In this document: one piece after another, positions 1 through 10,908 of the stretch
Position numbering within the stretch: the stretch's first letter is position 1
Layout: each line of letters starts with the position of its first letter
Assembly (NCBI RefSeq): GCF_000003195.3
Contig: NC_012874.2
Span: forward strand, 59,375,448-59,439,447
Source of the DNA: Sorghum bicolor
Lineage: Eukaryota > Streptophyta > Magnoliopsida > Poales > Poaceae
Direction: 5' to 3'
Length of the DNA stretch: 64,000 nucleotides
The notes under the pieces: generated by a model
Databases searched by the model: none
What the model saw: only the letters and a program-made list of their open reading frames with translations
Told to the model about the DNA's origin: nothing
Made by a program: the position numbers and the translations under genes

Positions 1-374
1 GATAACAAGGTACATGTGTCTTTATAATATATTAGGGTGTAATTAATATAGAGAGAACAAAGGTAAACAATTGTAACTAGCTATGAACGACTTCACATTA
101 TTTATCTTTAGTTTTGTATAAAAAGAAAACTATTGTAGGGATCGAAAAATATTTTTTTCTCGAAAATCCACAGTTTTTCTAGTACTTATTCCTTTTTTAA
201 TAACATGCGTAGTACTTATATCCTAAAAAATTACTAGCACAGATACAAACATGCGATGATGGACTGTGAAAACGGCCAACGCGCAGAGGTGTTCGTACTG
301 AGGAAGTACGTACCCCCTGCTAGGGTTTAATCAGAGGCGTAGGCGTTGCATCCTCAGCGTAGGCGTTGCATCCT
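1..374. other. AT-rich intergenic sequence, no gene seen
   Basis: I see no coding signal. At its right edge two perfect copies of a 20-bp unit stand in tandem (337-356 and 357-376). They abut the start of the large duplicated block. Confidence 0.6.
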
Positions 375-2420
375 CAGTGCTTGAGTAAGAAAGAGAGAGG
401 CTGGGTGAAAAAAAATGACTAAAATGTCAACAGGACCAAAAAAACACTAGGTGTACAAAGATCTGCAATTGGATGAAAGCACGGATTTGTCATCTTAAAT
501 GGAAGAAACAGGTAAAATGTGATGAACCAAAATAAAAAAACGCAGTCAATAACAACCATATAGCAAAGAACGGATCTGAATTTTTTACAAAAAAAAAAGG
601 ATTTGGTGAACAAATGGAGCAATTCGATAAATGCAAGGATATATCCCCGTAACAGAAAGAAAAGGTAAGATCTGAGAGAGCAAAATACACTGCAATGAAG
701 AACAGCGATAAAGTAGAAAACGAATCTGAAAGATTTAAAACCTAAAAATATGTTTAGCCAACTCATAGCTACGGGAGAAGATATAGCAGAGGAAGAAGAG
801 AGAGGGAAGAAAGAGGGAGAGAGGAAGAGACGGAATGGGAGAGAGAACGTGAGAGGGAGAGAAAGACAGAGAGAGCTCCGGGAGAGAGGAGAGGAAGAAG
901 AAAGAGTGGAGGTAGGTACAGAGAGAGGGGTAGAGACAATTGAGAGAGAGAGAAAGCTGAAAAGGAGGGAGATGGACGAGATGCTAAAAATATCATCTCT
1001 CGAGTTGAAACTATAGTATACCGTGGGATAAAGAAGTTTGATCAGTGCAGATCTTGAAGCAAAATGAAGAGGTGAGATAGTTGGTGTCGCAACCCATAGT
1101 TGCGATAAATCAACGTCGCAACTATGGGTTGCAGCACCAGTTATCTCCGTCGTCCATCGTCTCCCGGCCGCGCTCTCCTCGCTTGCCATCTGCCCCCGCC
1201 TGTTGACCGCCCACCCCCCGATTCAGTCTTTCATTTTTCATTTCTCGTCATCTCACGAGTCGTCTCGTCATCCCGCTTTCGTCACCCTTCTCTCCACCTC
1301 CTCATGTTCAGTCTAGATCTACCCATTGCCCTTTCTTCCTGGGCGAGCTCGCCTCAACCGCCGGGAGCTCGCCGCTAGATATGGTTTCCTTGTCCTCTTC
1401 GTCTCTTTCATCCCCTCTGTGCTGCACTCCCATGCCGACGCCGCCCCCATCTCCGCCGGCTGCCGCGGTGGTTTGAGCTGTGCACGTGGCCATGGTCTGC
1501 ATCTGCAACCTCTGCGGCGTATGTCTCGTGGTCACCCGGCAGCTGCTCTCCAACGACACAGAACAACGCCACCCGTGCCACGACGGCCGCCTCCATCAAA
1601 GCCTCTTGCTTCATCTCCCTAGATCTCGTTGCTTAGGTATGGTTTTGTTTTCTACCAATCTTTCTTGTCTGCAATTTATCCCTATGCAAAGGGTTCAACT
1701 GAGTGCTAGCTATTTTTCTTTATTTGACATCATGAACTGCTGGTTCAAGCAAAACTATTTTCCTTTGCCTGGTTCCTTCTAAGATTTTCTGTACCTGTTT
1801 TTTTTAAAACTAATTATTATATTTATCGTTTGTTTGACATCTCTGTCGAGACTGAAGAAAAACGTACTCGTCTGTAGATATGGTTAGTGTATTATCTGCT
1901 TCACCATTTCCTCTTTGATGCGTCTAAGCTAACTGCTTTTTAGCAAAATGATCTACACGGATTGCTTCTGTATTTAGCAGTGGTACTATACAATGTTGAC
2001 GAGTATTACAATCCTTAACTGCATGTTATTAGTAAAATGATGAGAAGATTAGCTTTCTTTGGCTTTTGCTCTTGGCCATTTGTTTCTATGCATCATTGTT
2101 TGAGTGGTTAGTTTGAAAGAAATTATTATTATTATTTAATTTGGTATGCAGTTCCAAGTGTGTTAAGGTCTTTCATGCAGTTCCAGTTCCAGATTTGTTC
2201 AGCTCTTTTGGGCAGTACCACGTGAAGGAGATGTTATAGAGAAGGCCAACTGTGATGACAATAATCTGAACTCTTTAGTCCTATATATCATTGTGTATAC
2301 TTGGTGATTTTTGTTGTGCCAAGCAGGAAATAGCATAGGAGGTATCAAAAAAAAATATCTAGGAGAAAGGTTTGGTACAAGAAACGGCAATGGTAACTTG
2401 CAACTTTATATGTCACATAT
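375..2420 (+). repeat. Large direct duplication, copy 1 (cut by assembly gap)
   Basis: This stretch matches 7456-9500 almost base for base. The only differences I noticed are a one-base change in an A run near 531-540 and two single-base indels near 2376-2400. The plus strand has the look of a transcribed 5' region: a pyrimidine-rich GC-rich part (1130-1620), a possible short reading frame from 1480, a plausible splice donor near 1636, then AT-rich intron-like sequence. No known protein domain is visible in any frame. The match is still continuing when the N run starts, so the true right end is unknown. Confidence 0.85.
1089..1132. repeat. Nested inverted repeat (hairpin), copy 1
   Basis: A 17-bp perfect stem (1089-1105 with 1116-1132) has a 10-nt loop. 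Each arm is itself an imperfect palindrome built on TCGCAAC/GTTGCGA. Beyond one mismatch the stem extends about 5 bp further with G-T and Watson-Crick pairs. It lies at the junction between the purine-rich left half and the GC-rich right half of the duplicated block. Confidence 0.85.
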
Positions 2421-2520
2421 NNNNNNNNNNNNNNNNNNNNNNNNNNNNNNNNNNNNNNNNNNNNNNNNNNNNNNNNNNNNNNNNNNNNNNNNNNNNNNNN
2501 NNNNNNNNNNNNNNNNNNNN
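2421..2520. other. Assembly gap, 100 N
   Basis: Exactly 100 unknown bases, the conventional size for a gap of unknown length. Missing sequence may include the end of the duplicated block and more units of the 219-bp tandem repeat. Confidence 0.98.
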
Positions 2521-2950
2521 GTTTTATTTTAAAGATGCACATAAAGACAATTATGCAATAATATTTTGTTTTCTATATTTCAACTTTCACACAATTGTAA
2601 TAACCATGTATATACTCCGGAAAACACATATACATAACAAAATTAATTCTATCAAATTTAGGTATTTATCTAATGTGCTTTGCCAAAGTTATTTCCAAAG
2701 CATTAAACTGAGCACTGAAGGTCCTGTGCTAACGCCATGGTTTTATTTTAAGGATGCACATAAAAATAATTATGTGATAATATTTTTTTTCTATAGTTCA
2801 ACTTTCACACAATTGTTATAACCATGTATTTACTCCAGAAAACACATATACATAAAAAAATTAATTCTATCAAATTTATGTATTTATCTAATGTGCTTTG
2901 CCAAAGTTATTTCCATATATAGCACTAAGCTGAGCACTGAAAGTTCAGTG
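2521..2950. repeat. 219-bp tandem repeat, about two units
   Basis: Units start at 2521 and 2740. They share the TTTTATTTTAA(A/G)GATGCACATAAA start and the long AT-rich body with scattered substitutions. The first unit is bounded by the gap, so the array may be longer. Confidence 0.85.
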
Positions 2951-3030
2951 TTTTGTTTTGCTAATATGATAAGACATTGCATAAACTAATGATAACCCCA
3001 GAGAAGTTTAGGAAATAAATTTTAAAATCA

Positions 3031-3259
3031 GGCCTGGTTCAGTTGGTGAATTTTTTTGGATTTCGCTACTGTAGCACTCTCGTTTGTTTGTGGCAAATAT
3101 TGTTCAAAAGACTAACTAGGGTCAAAAGATTCGTCTCGCGATTTATAGGCAAACTGTGTAATTAGTTTTTATTTTCGTCTATATTTAATGCTTCATGCAT
3201 ATGCCACAAAATTCGATGTGACAGGGAATCTTGAAAAATTTTGGGAACTAAACAAGGCC
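3031..3259. mobile_element. MITE of the GGCCTTGTTTAG family
   Basis: The ends are GGCCTGGTTCAGTT and AACTAAACAAGGCC. The interior has the family hallmarks (AAACTGTGTAATTAGTTTTTATTTTCGTC, TCACATCGAAT-type motif). It is flanked by TCA on both sides (3028-3030, 3260-3262), a 3-bp TSD typical of PIF/Harbinger-type MITEs. Confidence 0.85.
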
Positions 3260-3786
3260 TCACTTGACATGAACCGAGAGATAAAAACAAGGCATTGCAA
3301 TTACTATATGTTTTCATAGCTAAGAATAAAATGAAATTACACTATCGGCAATGTATTTACTGAACCATTGCCAAACTGCCAAAACAATGGTATCAAAGAC
3401 ATGAACCTACCATTTATACAGTTTGATCATGTCACAGACTGAATTCCTAATTATTCCTATTTTCCATTAAGTGAACCCATTCCTTATCATACTGTGATCT
3501 CTTGCTCCATTGTTAATTTATTCAAGACCCTTCACATGAGCGATTCTGATGATTCTCCTACACATCAAAGATTAAGTATAGGAACTAATATTCAAATGGA
3601 AATCGTGCATAATAAGTCAAATAGTACACAGATTGTTTGAAACTTGAAATCAATTTTAAAAAAGTGGATTCCTTTGAATTGACTTTCTGTATGAAAAGTA
3701 ATAAACAAACATTTTGTAAGACCTATATATTTCTTTTAGAGCACAATATTCCTCGATCCTAAATCCAACAATTGTTTACTTCTGCT

Positions 3787-3944
3787 CAGGGGCGAAGCTA
3801 ACATCAAAGTAAAGGTGGTGCACTGTTAAAGCAAAATACCAAATATACTTGTCATATGTGGTGAATATTAGTCAATTTATTAACAAAACTTTTGTTTACC
3901 CTGGTGCCCGTGCACCAGGCAAGCATAACGTGGCTTCGCCCCTG
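3787..3944. mobile_element. hAT-type MITE, 158 bp, with 8-bp TSD
   Basis: The terminal inverted repeats are CAGGGGCGAAGC and its complement. The element is flanked by perfect 8-bp copies of CTTCTGCT (3779-3786 and 3945-3952). An 8-bp duplication with CAGGG-type ends is the signature of hAT transposons. No transposase is present, so it is non-autonomous. Confidence 0.88.
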
Positions 3945-3952
3945 CTTCTGCT

Positions 3953-4690
3953 TTCATCAAGGCTGTTTCAGAAACTTTCTATCTTATGACCAAAGTCGCA
4001 AAAATTTACGCTACATTAAAATTTTAAAACTGAAGTCCGCATCTTTTTTATTGGCTGACCTGAATATAGTTTTGAGTTATTTCAGTCAAAATCACCTGCA
4101 CAATATAAAATTAGTTGCCCATGTTGGTCAACAGGCCAACCACGTCAAACAGCCTTGCTGCTTCAGGCTCAAGCACATGGGCAAATTAAGTTTGGCGACA
4201 AAATTCACTCGAACATCATTAAAATTCACTTGAAACTCAAGCGAGTTCGTGCTCAGCTTAAAAATAACAGTTTCTGTTTATGGCTTCATGCAATATTTGG
4301 TTAAATTGTAATGCGTTCATGCATGCAACGATGCAAATTTACAAAATAGCAGGCACCCTAGCACAAAATTAAAATAGTTTGCACGGGCTCCAACATGCGA
4401 AACAGAGAGTTGGATCCATCAGCAAGAACCATATCAATCGGATCCATCGCATGAACCAAACACATGTATAGAGAGAGAGATGGAGCGTGGGAATTGGGAG
4501 GGCATCCATCCCTTACCGTAACACATCCGTCGATTTTTTGACATTCTGTGCACAAGCTAGATATGAAATTAGAAATATATCAGGTGCAATGTATAACTTT
4601 ATTATAAATTTTATGGAATAAATTATGAATATTATATGCAAACGTCCCTCAAATGAGTCGACACTGAGATAAATTTATACCAAACACTTA
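3953..4690. other. Intergenic, nothing recognised
   Basis: Mixed AT-rich sequence; a short open frame at 3892-4233 overlaps the hAT MITE and has no recognisable product. Confidence 0.5.
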
Positions 4691-5035
4691 GGCCTTGTTT
4701 AGTTCTATTTTTTTTGGTTTTGGGTACTGTAGTATTTTTGTTTTTATTTGATAATTATTATCTAATCATAAACTAACTAGGCTTAAAAGATTCATCTCGA
4801 TGTGACAGAAATCTTGAAAAGTTTAGGCGTTGTTTACAGGTAAACTGTGTAATTAGTTTTTGTTTTCGTCTATATTTACATGCTTGTTTAGTTCACTCAA
4901 AAAACTAAAAACTTTTCAAGATTCCCCGTCACATCTAATCTTGCAGCACAACATGAAGCATTAAATATAGATAAAAAAACTAATTGCACGGTTTGCTTGT
5001 AAATCGTGAGACAAATCTTTGAAGTAAACAAACCA
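4691..5035. mobile_element. Rearranged GGCCTTGTTTAG-family MITE remnants
   Basis: A left end of the family starts at 4691. The sequence jumps to an internal TGTGACAGAAATCTTGAAAAG segment. A second partial copy in the other orientation follows (from about 4884, TTGTTTAGTTCACTC). Ends and TSD are not clean, so this looks like two copies joined by deletion. Confidence 0.65.
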
Positions 5036-5050
5036 TTAATATTTTCACAG

Positions 5051-5345
5051 GGTTAAGACTGTTTCATCTGCAAAAAAAGAGGCCATATGGCAAAGGACTG
5101 CCCTGATAAGCACAAGAGGAATGATCATCAATCCACATTATGTTTAAGATGTGAAGAAACAGGTAATGATATGTTTGGATGTACCAATGATTACCCACCA
5201 GATGATATCGAGGTAGTGCTTCTTTGCCTTGTTAGTTAATTTGTTATCTTGTTGCCAAATGGGATTTTTGTTTGTTAGCATTTGTTTTCCAATCTCTGTT
5301 TCCCTCTCAGGGTTCAGAGCAACTTCATGGATGCATACAGGCTAT
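5051..5345 (+). pseudogene. CCHC zinc-knuckle protein fragment
   Basis: One frame shows a perfect CX2CX4HX4C zinc knuckle (5060-5101, CFICKKRGHMAKDC). It is followed by a second knuckle-like motif (5141-5182, CLRCEETGNDMFGC) with Asn at the His position. The NDYPPDDIE tail resembles plant CCHC proteins with multiple knuckles. A stop codon lies just before the first knuckle. A possible donor after 5210 and acceptor near 5310 suggest an exon and an intron, but the following segment reads into a stop. It could be a decayed gene copy or an exon captured by a transposon. It does not look like a retroviral gag, because no gag or pol sequence is nearby. Confidence 0.55.
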
Positions 5346-6803
5346 GGGCATTCATGAGCTCGTGGACAAGTAGACAATGTGAACCCTATCAATCAAATAA
5401 AACTAGATCTCAGCCGTGTTCCACTCACTGGTATGCCCCTGTCAATCAAATCATTTCCCTTGGCTATCTGTATCTACAATCTGTAGCTATTTTTCAACCC
5501 TGTAGATTTTACGAATCTGGCAATTTGCTAGGAGATGAGAAGCAGCGGCATGGAAGTTGAGAGGGGCAGTGTTGTGGCCCTTTGATTTTTGAACTTTTTC
5601 CTATTTAGCATTGAATTATATCTTTTAGAGCATAGATTGGTTTCTTGCGTAATGATATTATTAAATCCGTGATAATAAAGCTATCTTAAAATTCAAAAAA
5701 AATAATAAAGCTATCTTTGATAAAGAGGCATGTGTTCTCATAGTAATATTAGATCCAGATCTTTTGAAACCAAGTATTATGCAGGTATTGTTTGATTTGC
5801 ACTACTAAATATTACCGTAGCGTTAGCACGGATGAAGGGCGCGGCACGTCAACGAGGGGGCCATGGCATCGATCTAGCCAGCCCAATCCTGATCTAGCCG
5901 AGGGAGACGAAGCTATACAACGCGTGGCATAGGGTAGCAGACGTAGATGTTGGGATCGGGAAGCCTCAGGTAGGATGGTCCCACTTGTCGACGTGGTAAA
6001 AATTGCCAAGAGAACCATGGAGCGGGAGTGTTTTCGCTTCGCTGGGTGTGGACGATTGCTCTACCTATGTTTTAGTGGTAGAAGATAGAAGATATGGCCT
6101 TGAATCAGCGGATATAACATGAGCTCGAACAGTATTTCAATCTGAATGGTAAACAAGAACAGTACAAAAGATGATGCATTCAATATCTAATTTGCATTTG
6201 ACGCAGTTAAATCATTCGAGTTAACCGTGAAATCTCATTCAAAATTGTATCTGGGCTAGGAATGCAACAAACACAAGTCTCGATGCTGATTAAATAAAAA
6301 CAGCAACTAAGTATCATAAAGAAAAATGAACTTTACTTAAAAATATCTGAAAATCAGATCTGCAGGGCCTAAGAAATATGCAACCATTGAGCAGCATCAC
6401 GTGGCACAAACATGAATGCATTTTGTATATCCTGTTTCACTGAATCAAATACAATTTGTAATCATGAGAATCTATATTGGACTGCAATTTGTATCGTGAG
6501 GACCTGCCTTTGAATTGCCAGGCGAGATTGTGTAATCATGAGGACTTACCTTGGATTGCAGTTTGTATCATGAGAGTTCTCCAGGTGACAATTCCCCCAG
6601 CGACCCTCTTAATGAAAAACGGGTTAACAACCCGATCGAGAAAACAATTCCCCCAGCGACAGGATGACTCACGTTTATGTGCACAGATGGAGCGCCATGT
6701 ATTGCACATGGCAGGGAGAAGAAAGTAAAACTGGCCAGTTGCCAGCAACGGCACGAAAGAGAGAATAGATGACTCCATTATATTAATTACACATGGAACA
6801 CAA
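5346..6803. other. Intergenic, no supported gene
   Basis: Short frames only, none with a domain I recognise. The moderately GC-rich patch at 5820-6050 has no clear terminal repeats. Confidence 0.5.
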
Positions 6804-6897
6804 GACATGAGTTCCAAAGTAAAATTGACATGAGACGGATATGAGTTCCAAAGTAAAATTGACATGAGACGGACATGAGTTCCAAAGTAAAATTGAT
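6804..6897. repeat. 34-bp tandem repeat, three units
   Basis: The unit GACATGAGTTCCAAAGTAAA plus ATTGACATGAGACG is repeated at 6804, 6838 and 6872, the last truncated and ending in ATTGATTGAG. One base varies (GACATG/GATATG). Confidence 0.9.
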
Positions 6898-7455
6898 TGA
6901 GAACATGACACTAATTAAGACACTAATTAAAGTGTTGCCATCAACTCCTGATGATAGGTTATGGGGCATAGATAAATTGGTTGGTTGCATATATAACCTT
7001 AGCAGACTAAGCAGACTTAGATCTTGGATGGCAGCGCACCTCCTTGGTGCTGGAATCAGTATATATCCCTGGCTTCGGGATAAGCATCACCATCGTCGAT
7101 GACAATGTTGTCTCCCCAAGCTTCATCGAGTGCTTTCTGCAGCTCGTCCTTGGGGAACAAGCTTCATCGAGTGCTTTCTCCCCAAGCTTCATCTGAAGAG
7201 GAAGTAGTGATCTGAAGATAGATCCTAGGTAAAGAATTAAATGTTCATGTTATGTAATAAATTATAAATGAAAATTAACCTATCTTGTCAAAGAAAAAGC
7301 TTGAGATATGTTTCTGGCAAACAAATGCTAGACTAATTTATTGCCAGACCTAAGAAGCATCCCTAAAAACCAAAATTCGTGAGCATCTAAATATGACAGA
7401 GTACCTGAGGAAGCAGACGCTAGACAAAAGGGGTGGCAGATTGAATCTCATGCAA
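6898..7455. other. Intergenic with a short local duplication
   Basis: The phrase AAGCTTCATCGAGTGCTTTCT occurs twice around 7118 and 7160, with CCCCAAGCTTCATC recurring again near 7182. No coding frame is supported. Confidence 0.55.
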
Positions 7456-9500
7456 CAGTGCTTGAGTAAGAAAGAGAGAGGCTGGGTGAAAAAAAATGAC
7501 TAAAATGTCAACAGGACCAAAAAAACACTAGGTGTACAAAGATCTGCAATTGGATGAAAGCACGGATTTGTCATCTTAAATGGAAGAAACAGGTAAAATG
7601 TGATGAACCAAAATAAAAAACGCAGTCAATAACAACCATATAGCAAAGAACGGATCTGAATTTTTTACAAAAAAAAAAGGATTTGGTGAACAAATGGAGC
7701 AATTCGATAAATGCAAGGATATATCCCCGTAACAGAAAGAAAAGGTAAGATCTGAGAGAGCAAAATACACTGCAATGAAGAACAGCGATAAAGTAGAAAA
7801 CGAATCTGAAAGATTTAAAACCTAAAAATATGTTTAGCCAACTCATAGCTACGGGAGAAGATATAGCAGAGGAAGAAGAGAGAGGGAAGAAAGAGGGAGA
7901 GAGGAAGAGACGGAATGGGAGAGAGAACGTGAGAGGGAGAGAAAGACAGAGAGAGCTCCGGGAGAGAGGAGAGGAAGAAGAAAGAGTGGAGGTAGGTACA
8001 GAGAGAGGGGTAGAGACAATTGAGAGAGAGAGAAAGCTGAAAAGGAGGGAGATGGACGAGATGCTAAAAATATCATCTCTCGAGTTGAAACTATAGTATA
8101 CCGTGGGATAAAGAAGTTTGATCAGTGCAGATCTTGAAGCAAAATGAAGAGGTGAGATAGTTGGTGTCGCAACCCATAGTTGCGATAAATCAACGTCGCA
8201 ACTATGGGTTGCAGCACCAGTTATCTCCGTCGTCCATCGTCTCCCGGCCGCGCTCTCCTCGCTTGCCATCTGCCCCCGCCTGTTGACCGCCCACCCCCCG
8301 ATTCAGTCTTTCATTTTTCATTTCTCGTCATCTCACGAGTCGTCTCGTCATCCCGCTTTCGTCACCCTTCTCTCCACCTCCTCATGTTCAGTCTAGATCT
8401 ACCCATTGCCCTTTCTTCCTGGGCGAGCTCGCCTCAACCGCCGGGAGCTCGCCGCTAGATATGGTTTCCTTGTCCTCTTCGTCTCTTTCATCCCCTCTGT
8501 GCTGCACTCCCATGCCGACGCCGCCCCCATCTCCGCCGGCTGCCGCGGTGGTTTGAGCTGTGCACGTGGCCATGGTCTGCATCTGCAACCTCTGCGGCGT
8601 ATGTCTCGTGGTCACCCGGCAGCTGCTCTCCAACGACACAGAACAACGCCACCCGTGCCACGACGGCCGCCTCCATCAAAGCCTCTTGCTTCATCTCCCT
8701 AGATCTCGTTGCTTAGGTATGGTTTTGTTTTCTACCAATCTTTCTTGTCTGCAATTTATCCCTATGCAAAGGGTTCAACTGAGTGCTAGCTATTTTTCTT
8801 TATTTGACATCATGAACTGCTGGTTCAAGCAAAACTATTTTCCTTTGCCTGGTTCCTTCTAAGATTTTCTGTACCTGTTTTTTTTAAAACTAATTATTAT
8901 ATTTATCGTTTGTTTGACATCTCTGTCGAGACTGAAGAAAAACGTACTCGTCTGTAGATATGGTTAGTGTATTATCTGCTTCACCATTTCCTCTTTGATG
9001 CGTCTAAGCTAACTGCTTTTTAGCAAAATGATCTACACGGATTGCTTCTGTATTTAGCAGTGGTACTATACAATGTTGACGAGTATTACAATCCTTAACT
9101 GCATGTTATTAGTAAAATGATGAGAAGATTAGCTTTCTTTGGCTTTTGCTCTTGGCCATTTGTTTCTATGCATCATTGTTTGAGTGGTTAGTTTGAAAGA
9201 AATTATTATTATTATTTAATTTGGTATGCAGTTCCAAGTGTGTTAAGGTCTTTCATGCAGTTCCAGTTCCAGATTTGTTCAGCTCTTTTGGGCAGTACCA
9301 CGTGAAGGAGATGTTATAGAGAAGGCCAACTGTGATGACAATAATCTGAACTCTTTAGTCCTATATATCATTGTGTATACTTGGTGATTTTTGTTGTGCC
9401 AAGCAGGAAATAGCATAGGAGGTATCAAAAAAAAATATCTAGGAGAAAGGTTTGGTTACAAGAAACGGCAATGGTAACTTCAACTTTATATGTCACATAT
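7456..9500 (+). repeat. Large direct duplication, copy 2
   Basis: Second copy of the block at 375-2420, offset by 7080-7081 bp. It continues without a gap into 9501 onward, which may show what the gap hides. No PBS, polypurine tract or pol sequence lies between the copies, so they are not the LTRs of a standard retrotransposon. Confidence 0.85.
8169..8212. repeat. Nested inverted repeat (hairpin), copy 2
   Basis: Identical to the hairpin at 1089-1132, at the same place in the second copy of the duplicated block. Confidence 0.85.
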
Positions 9501-9607
9501 GTGTACTGTGCACAAGAATTGTCTATAGGTTTGAAAGACAGGAAATAGTATACTTCCACCAATAATGTGTATTTAACAGTAAACACAAATCATCATTGGT
9601 ATTTACT

Positions 9608-9661
9608 CCCTCTATACCCGAATTTGTTGACGTTTAGGACATGATTGTGCTTAGCAAGGAG
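9608..9661. mobile_element. Short Stowaway-like remnant
   Basis: It starts CTCCCTCTATACC after TA and ends AAGGAG before TA, with the TTGACGTTTAGGACA phrase common in grass Stowaway-type sequences. Most of the interior is missing. Confidence 0.4.
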
Positions 9662-10002
9662 TAATTAATTAGATGTTAGTTTTTCATCTCTGCTTCTAAT
9701 AAATATGGTTGCAGATGCATTTCTTCCAAGAAACAATCAAAGGCCCAAGTGTCTAGCTCCAGCGCGATCGTTGAGTCGTGACTTGTGAGGTCCCAGGTTC
9801 AAGAGGGTATGGAGGGAGTGTATAGCAAGTTAGACACCAAGAAGTTTCTCCCCTATTTTGCTTTGTCATTTTCCATCAATTCGGTTGAATAATTTTTATT
9901 TGAACCATATTATGTTGACATTGTGAATTGCGCAACGGGTGTTATCATGTGAATAATTCTAACACTGAACTTTTTCATGCGAATGGTGTTTACCTTTTTC
10001 AG

Positions 10003-10125
10003 GTCCGCCTATACGATACTGCATTGCAAAGAAGACCTGAGTCTCCAATCAAGACAGTTGCTGCTGATCCGAATGGGTATGATGCCATGATGTCTAGAAA
10101 CAACGCTGACCTACCTGTGTGCTGA
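10003..10125 (+). pseudogene. WD-repeat protein (WDR74/NSA1-like) exon fragment
   Basis: After a good splice acceptor (TTTTTCAG, ending at 10002) the frame reads VRLYDTALQRRPESPIKTVA, then ADPNGYDAMMSRNNADLPVC and a stop at 10123-10125. The pattern resembles the conserved segment of WDR74/NSA1 ribosome-assembly proteins (RLYD...QRRP...PIKAVAEDP.G). About 40 residues match, and the rest of the protein is absent. It sits about 500 bp downstream of duplication copy 2. It may be the last exon of a degenerate copy or a captured exon. The family assignment is from memory of the motif. Confidence 0.5.
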
Positions 10126-10432
10126 GTTCTAAGTAGTCGGCAAGTTTTTATTTTCAGATTTGGAGACTTCTTTTTCACTCATTCTAACTTGAAGTATATG
10201 AAAAAAGAGCAATGCTTGTAGTAATTTTTAAGGCACCACTATGCACCCTTTCGCTGTGTTTTGATGCTTAGTACACCCAGTAATCTGTATCTTGTCATTA
10301 ACAACTTTTTTTTGTACTGAGTATACCAACAACATTCTCAGTGGTAGCACTAAGCAGATGCATCTGTTTTCTTGTTCTCAACAAACCTGGCATTGTTCGG
10401 AACTGCCTATCTAGAACAGCTATAACATATAA

Positions 10433-10674
10433 GGCCTTGTTTAGTTCCAAAATATTTTGCAAAATGGACACTGTAGCTTTTTCGTTTGTATTTGACAAAT
10501 ATTGTCCAATCATGGACTAACTAGGCTCAAAAGATTTGTCTCGTCAATTCCGACCAAACTGTGCAATTAGTTTTTATTTTTGTCTATATTTAGTACTTCA
10601 TACATGTGTCTAAAGATTCGATGTGACGGGAAATCTGAAAAATTTTGCAAAAATTTTTGGAACTAAACAAGGCC
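10433..10674. mobile_element. MITE of the GGCCTTGTTTAG family
   Basis: Ends GGCCTTGTTTAGTTCC and GGAACTAAACAAGGCC are near-perfect inverted repeats around a 242-bp AT-rich interior. TAA on the left and ATA on the right do not match, so the TSD is unclear. Confidence 0.85.
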
Positions 10675-10710
10675 ATACCCACACGAGTGTCGATCACCCT
10701 CTGACCGTCA

Positions 10711-10796
10711 CACGCACGCACGCACGCACGCGCTGGCTGCCCTGGAAATCGTGCATTTTGCTTTCTCTCAGTCAGTCAGTCAGTCAGTCAGTCGTC
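10711..10796. repeat. Two microsatellites: (CACG)n and (TCAG)n
   Basis: A CACG run of about five units lies at 10711-10731. A TCAG run of about six units lies at 10767-10795, 36 bp further on. Confidence 0.85.
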
Positions 10797-10908
10797 TCTC
10801 TTGAGCTCTGCGTCAGTGCGTCACCCGTACACAATGCAAGGAAATTGAAGGAATTTGAATGAAGAAAATCCAGCACGCAATGCATTGCATGCATGCAATC
10901 TTCCACTG

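Noticed and set aside
419..1189. 256-codon minus-strand frame (and its 232-codon twin at 7571-8269)
   Set aside because: It reads through a purine-rich low-complexity stretch, giving Ser/Leu/Phe runs with no domain. The two near-identical copies differ in length after a one-base change in an A run, which argues against a conserved protein.
375..9500. The 2-kb repeats as LTRs of one retrotransposon
   Set aside because: No PBS, polypurine tract, gag or pol lies between them, no TSD can be found, and the right end of copy 1 is hidden by the gap.
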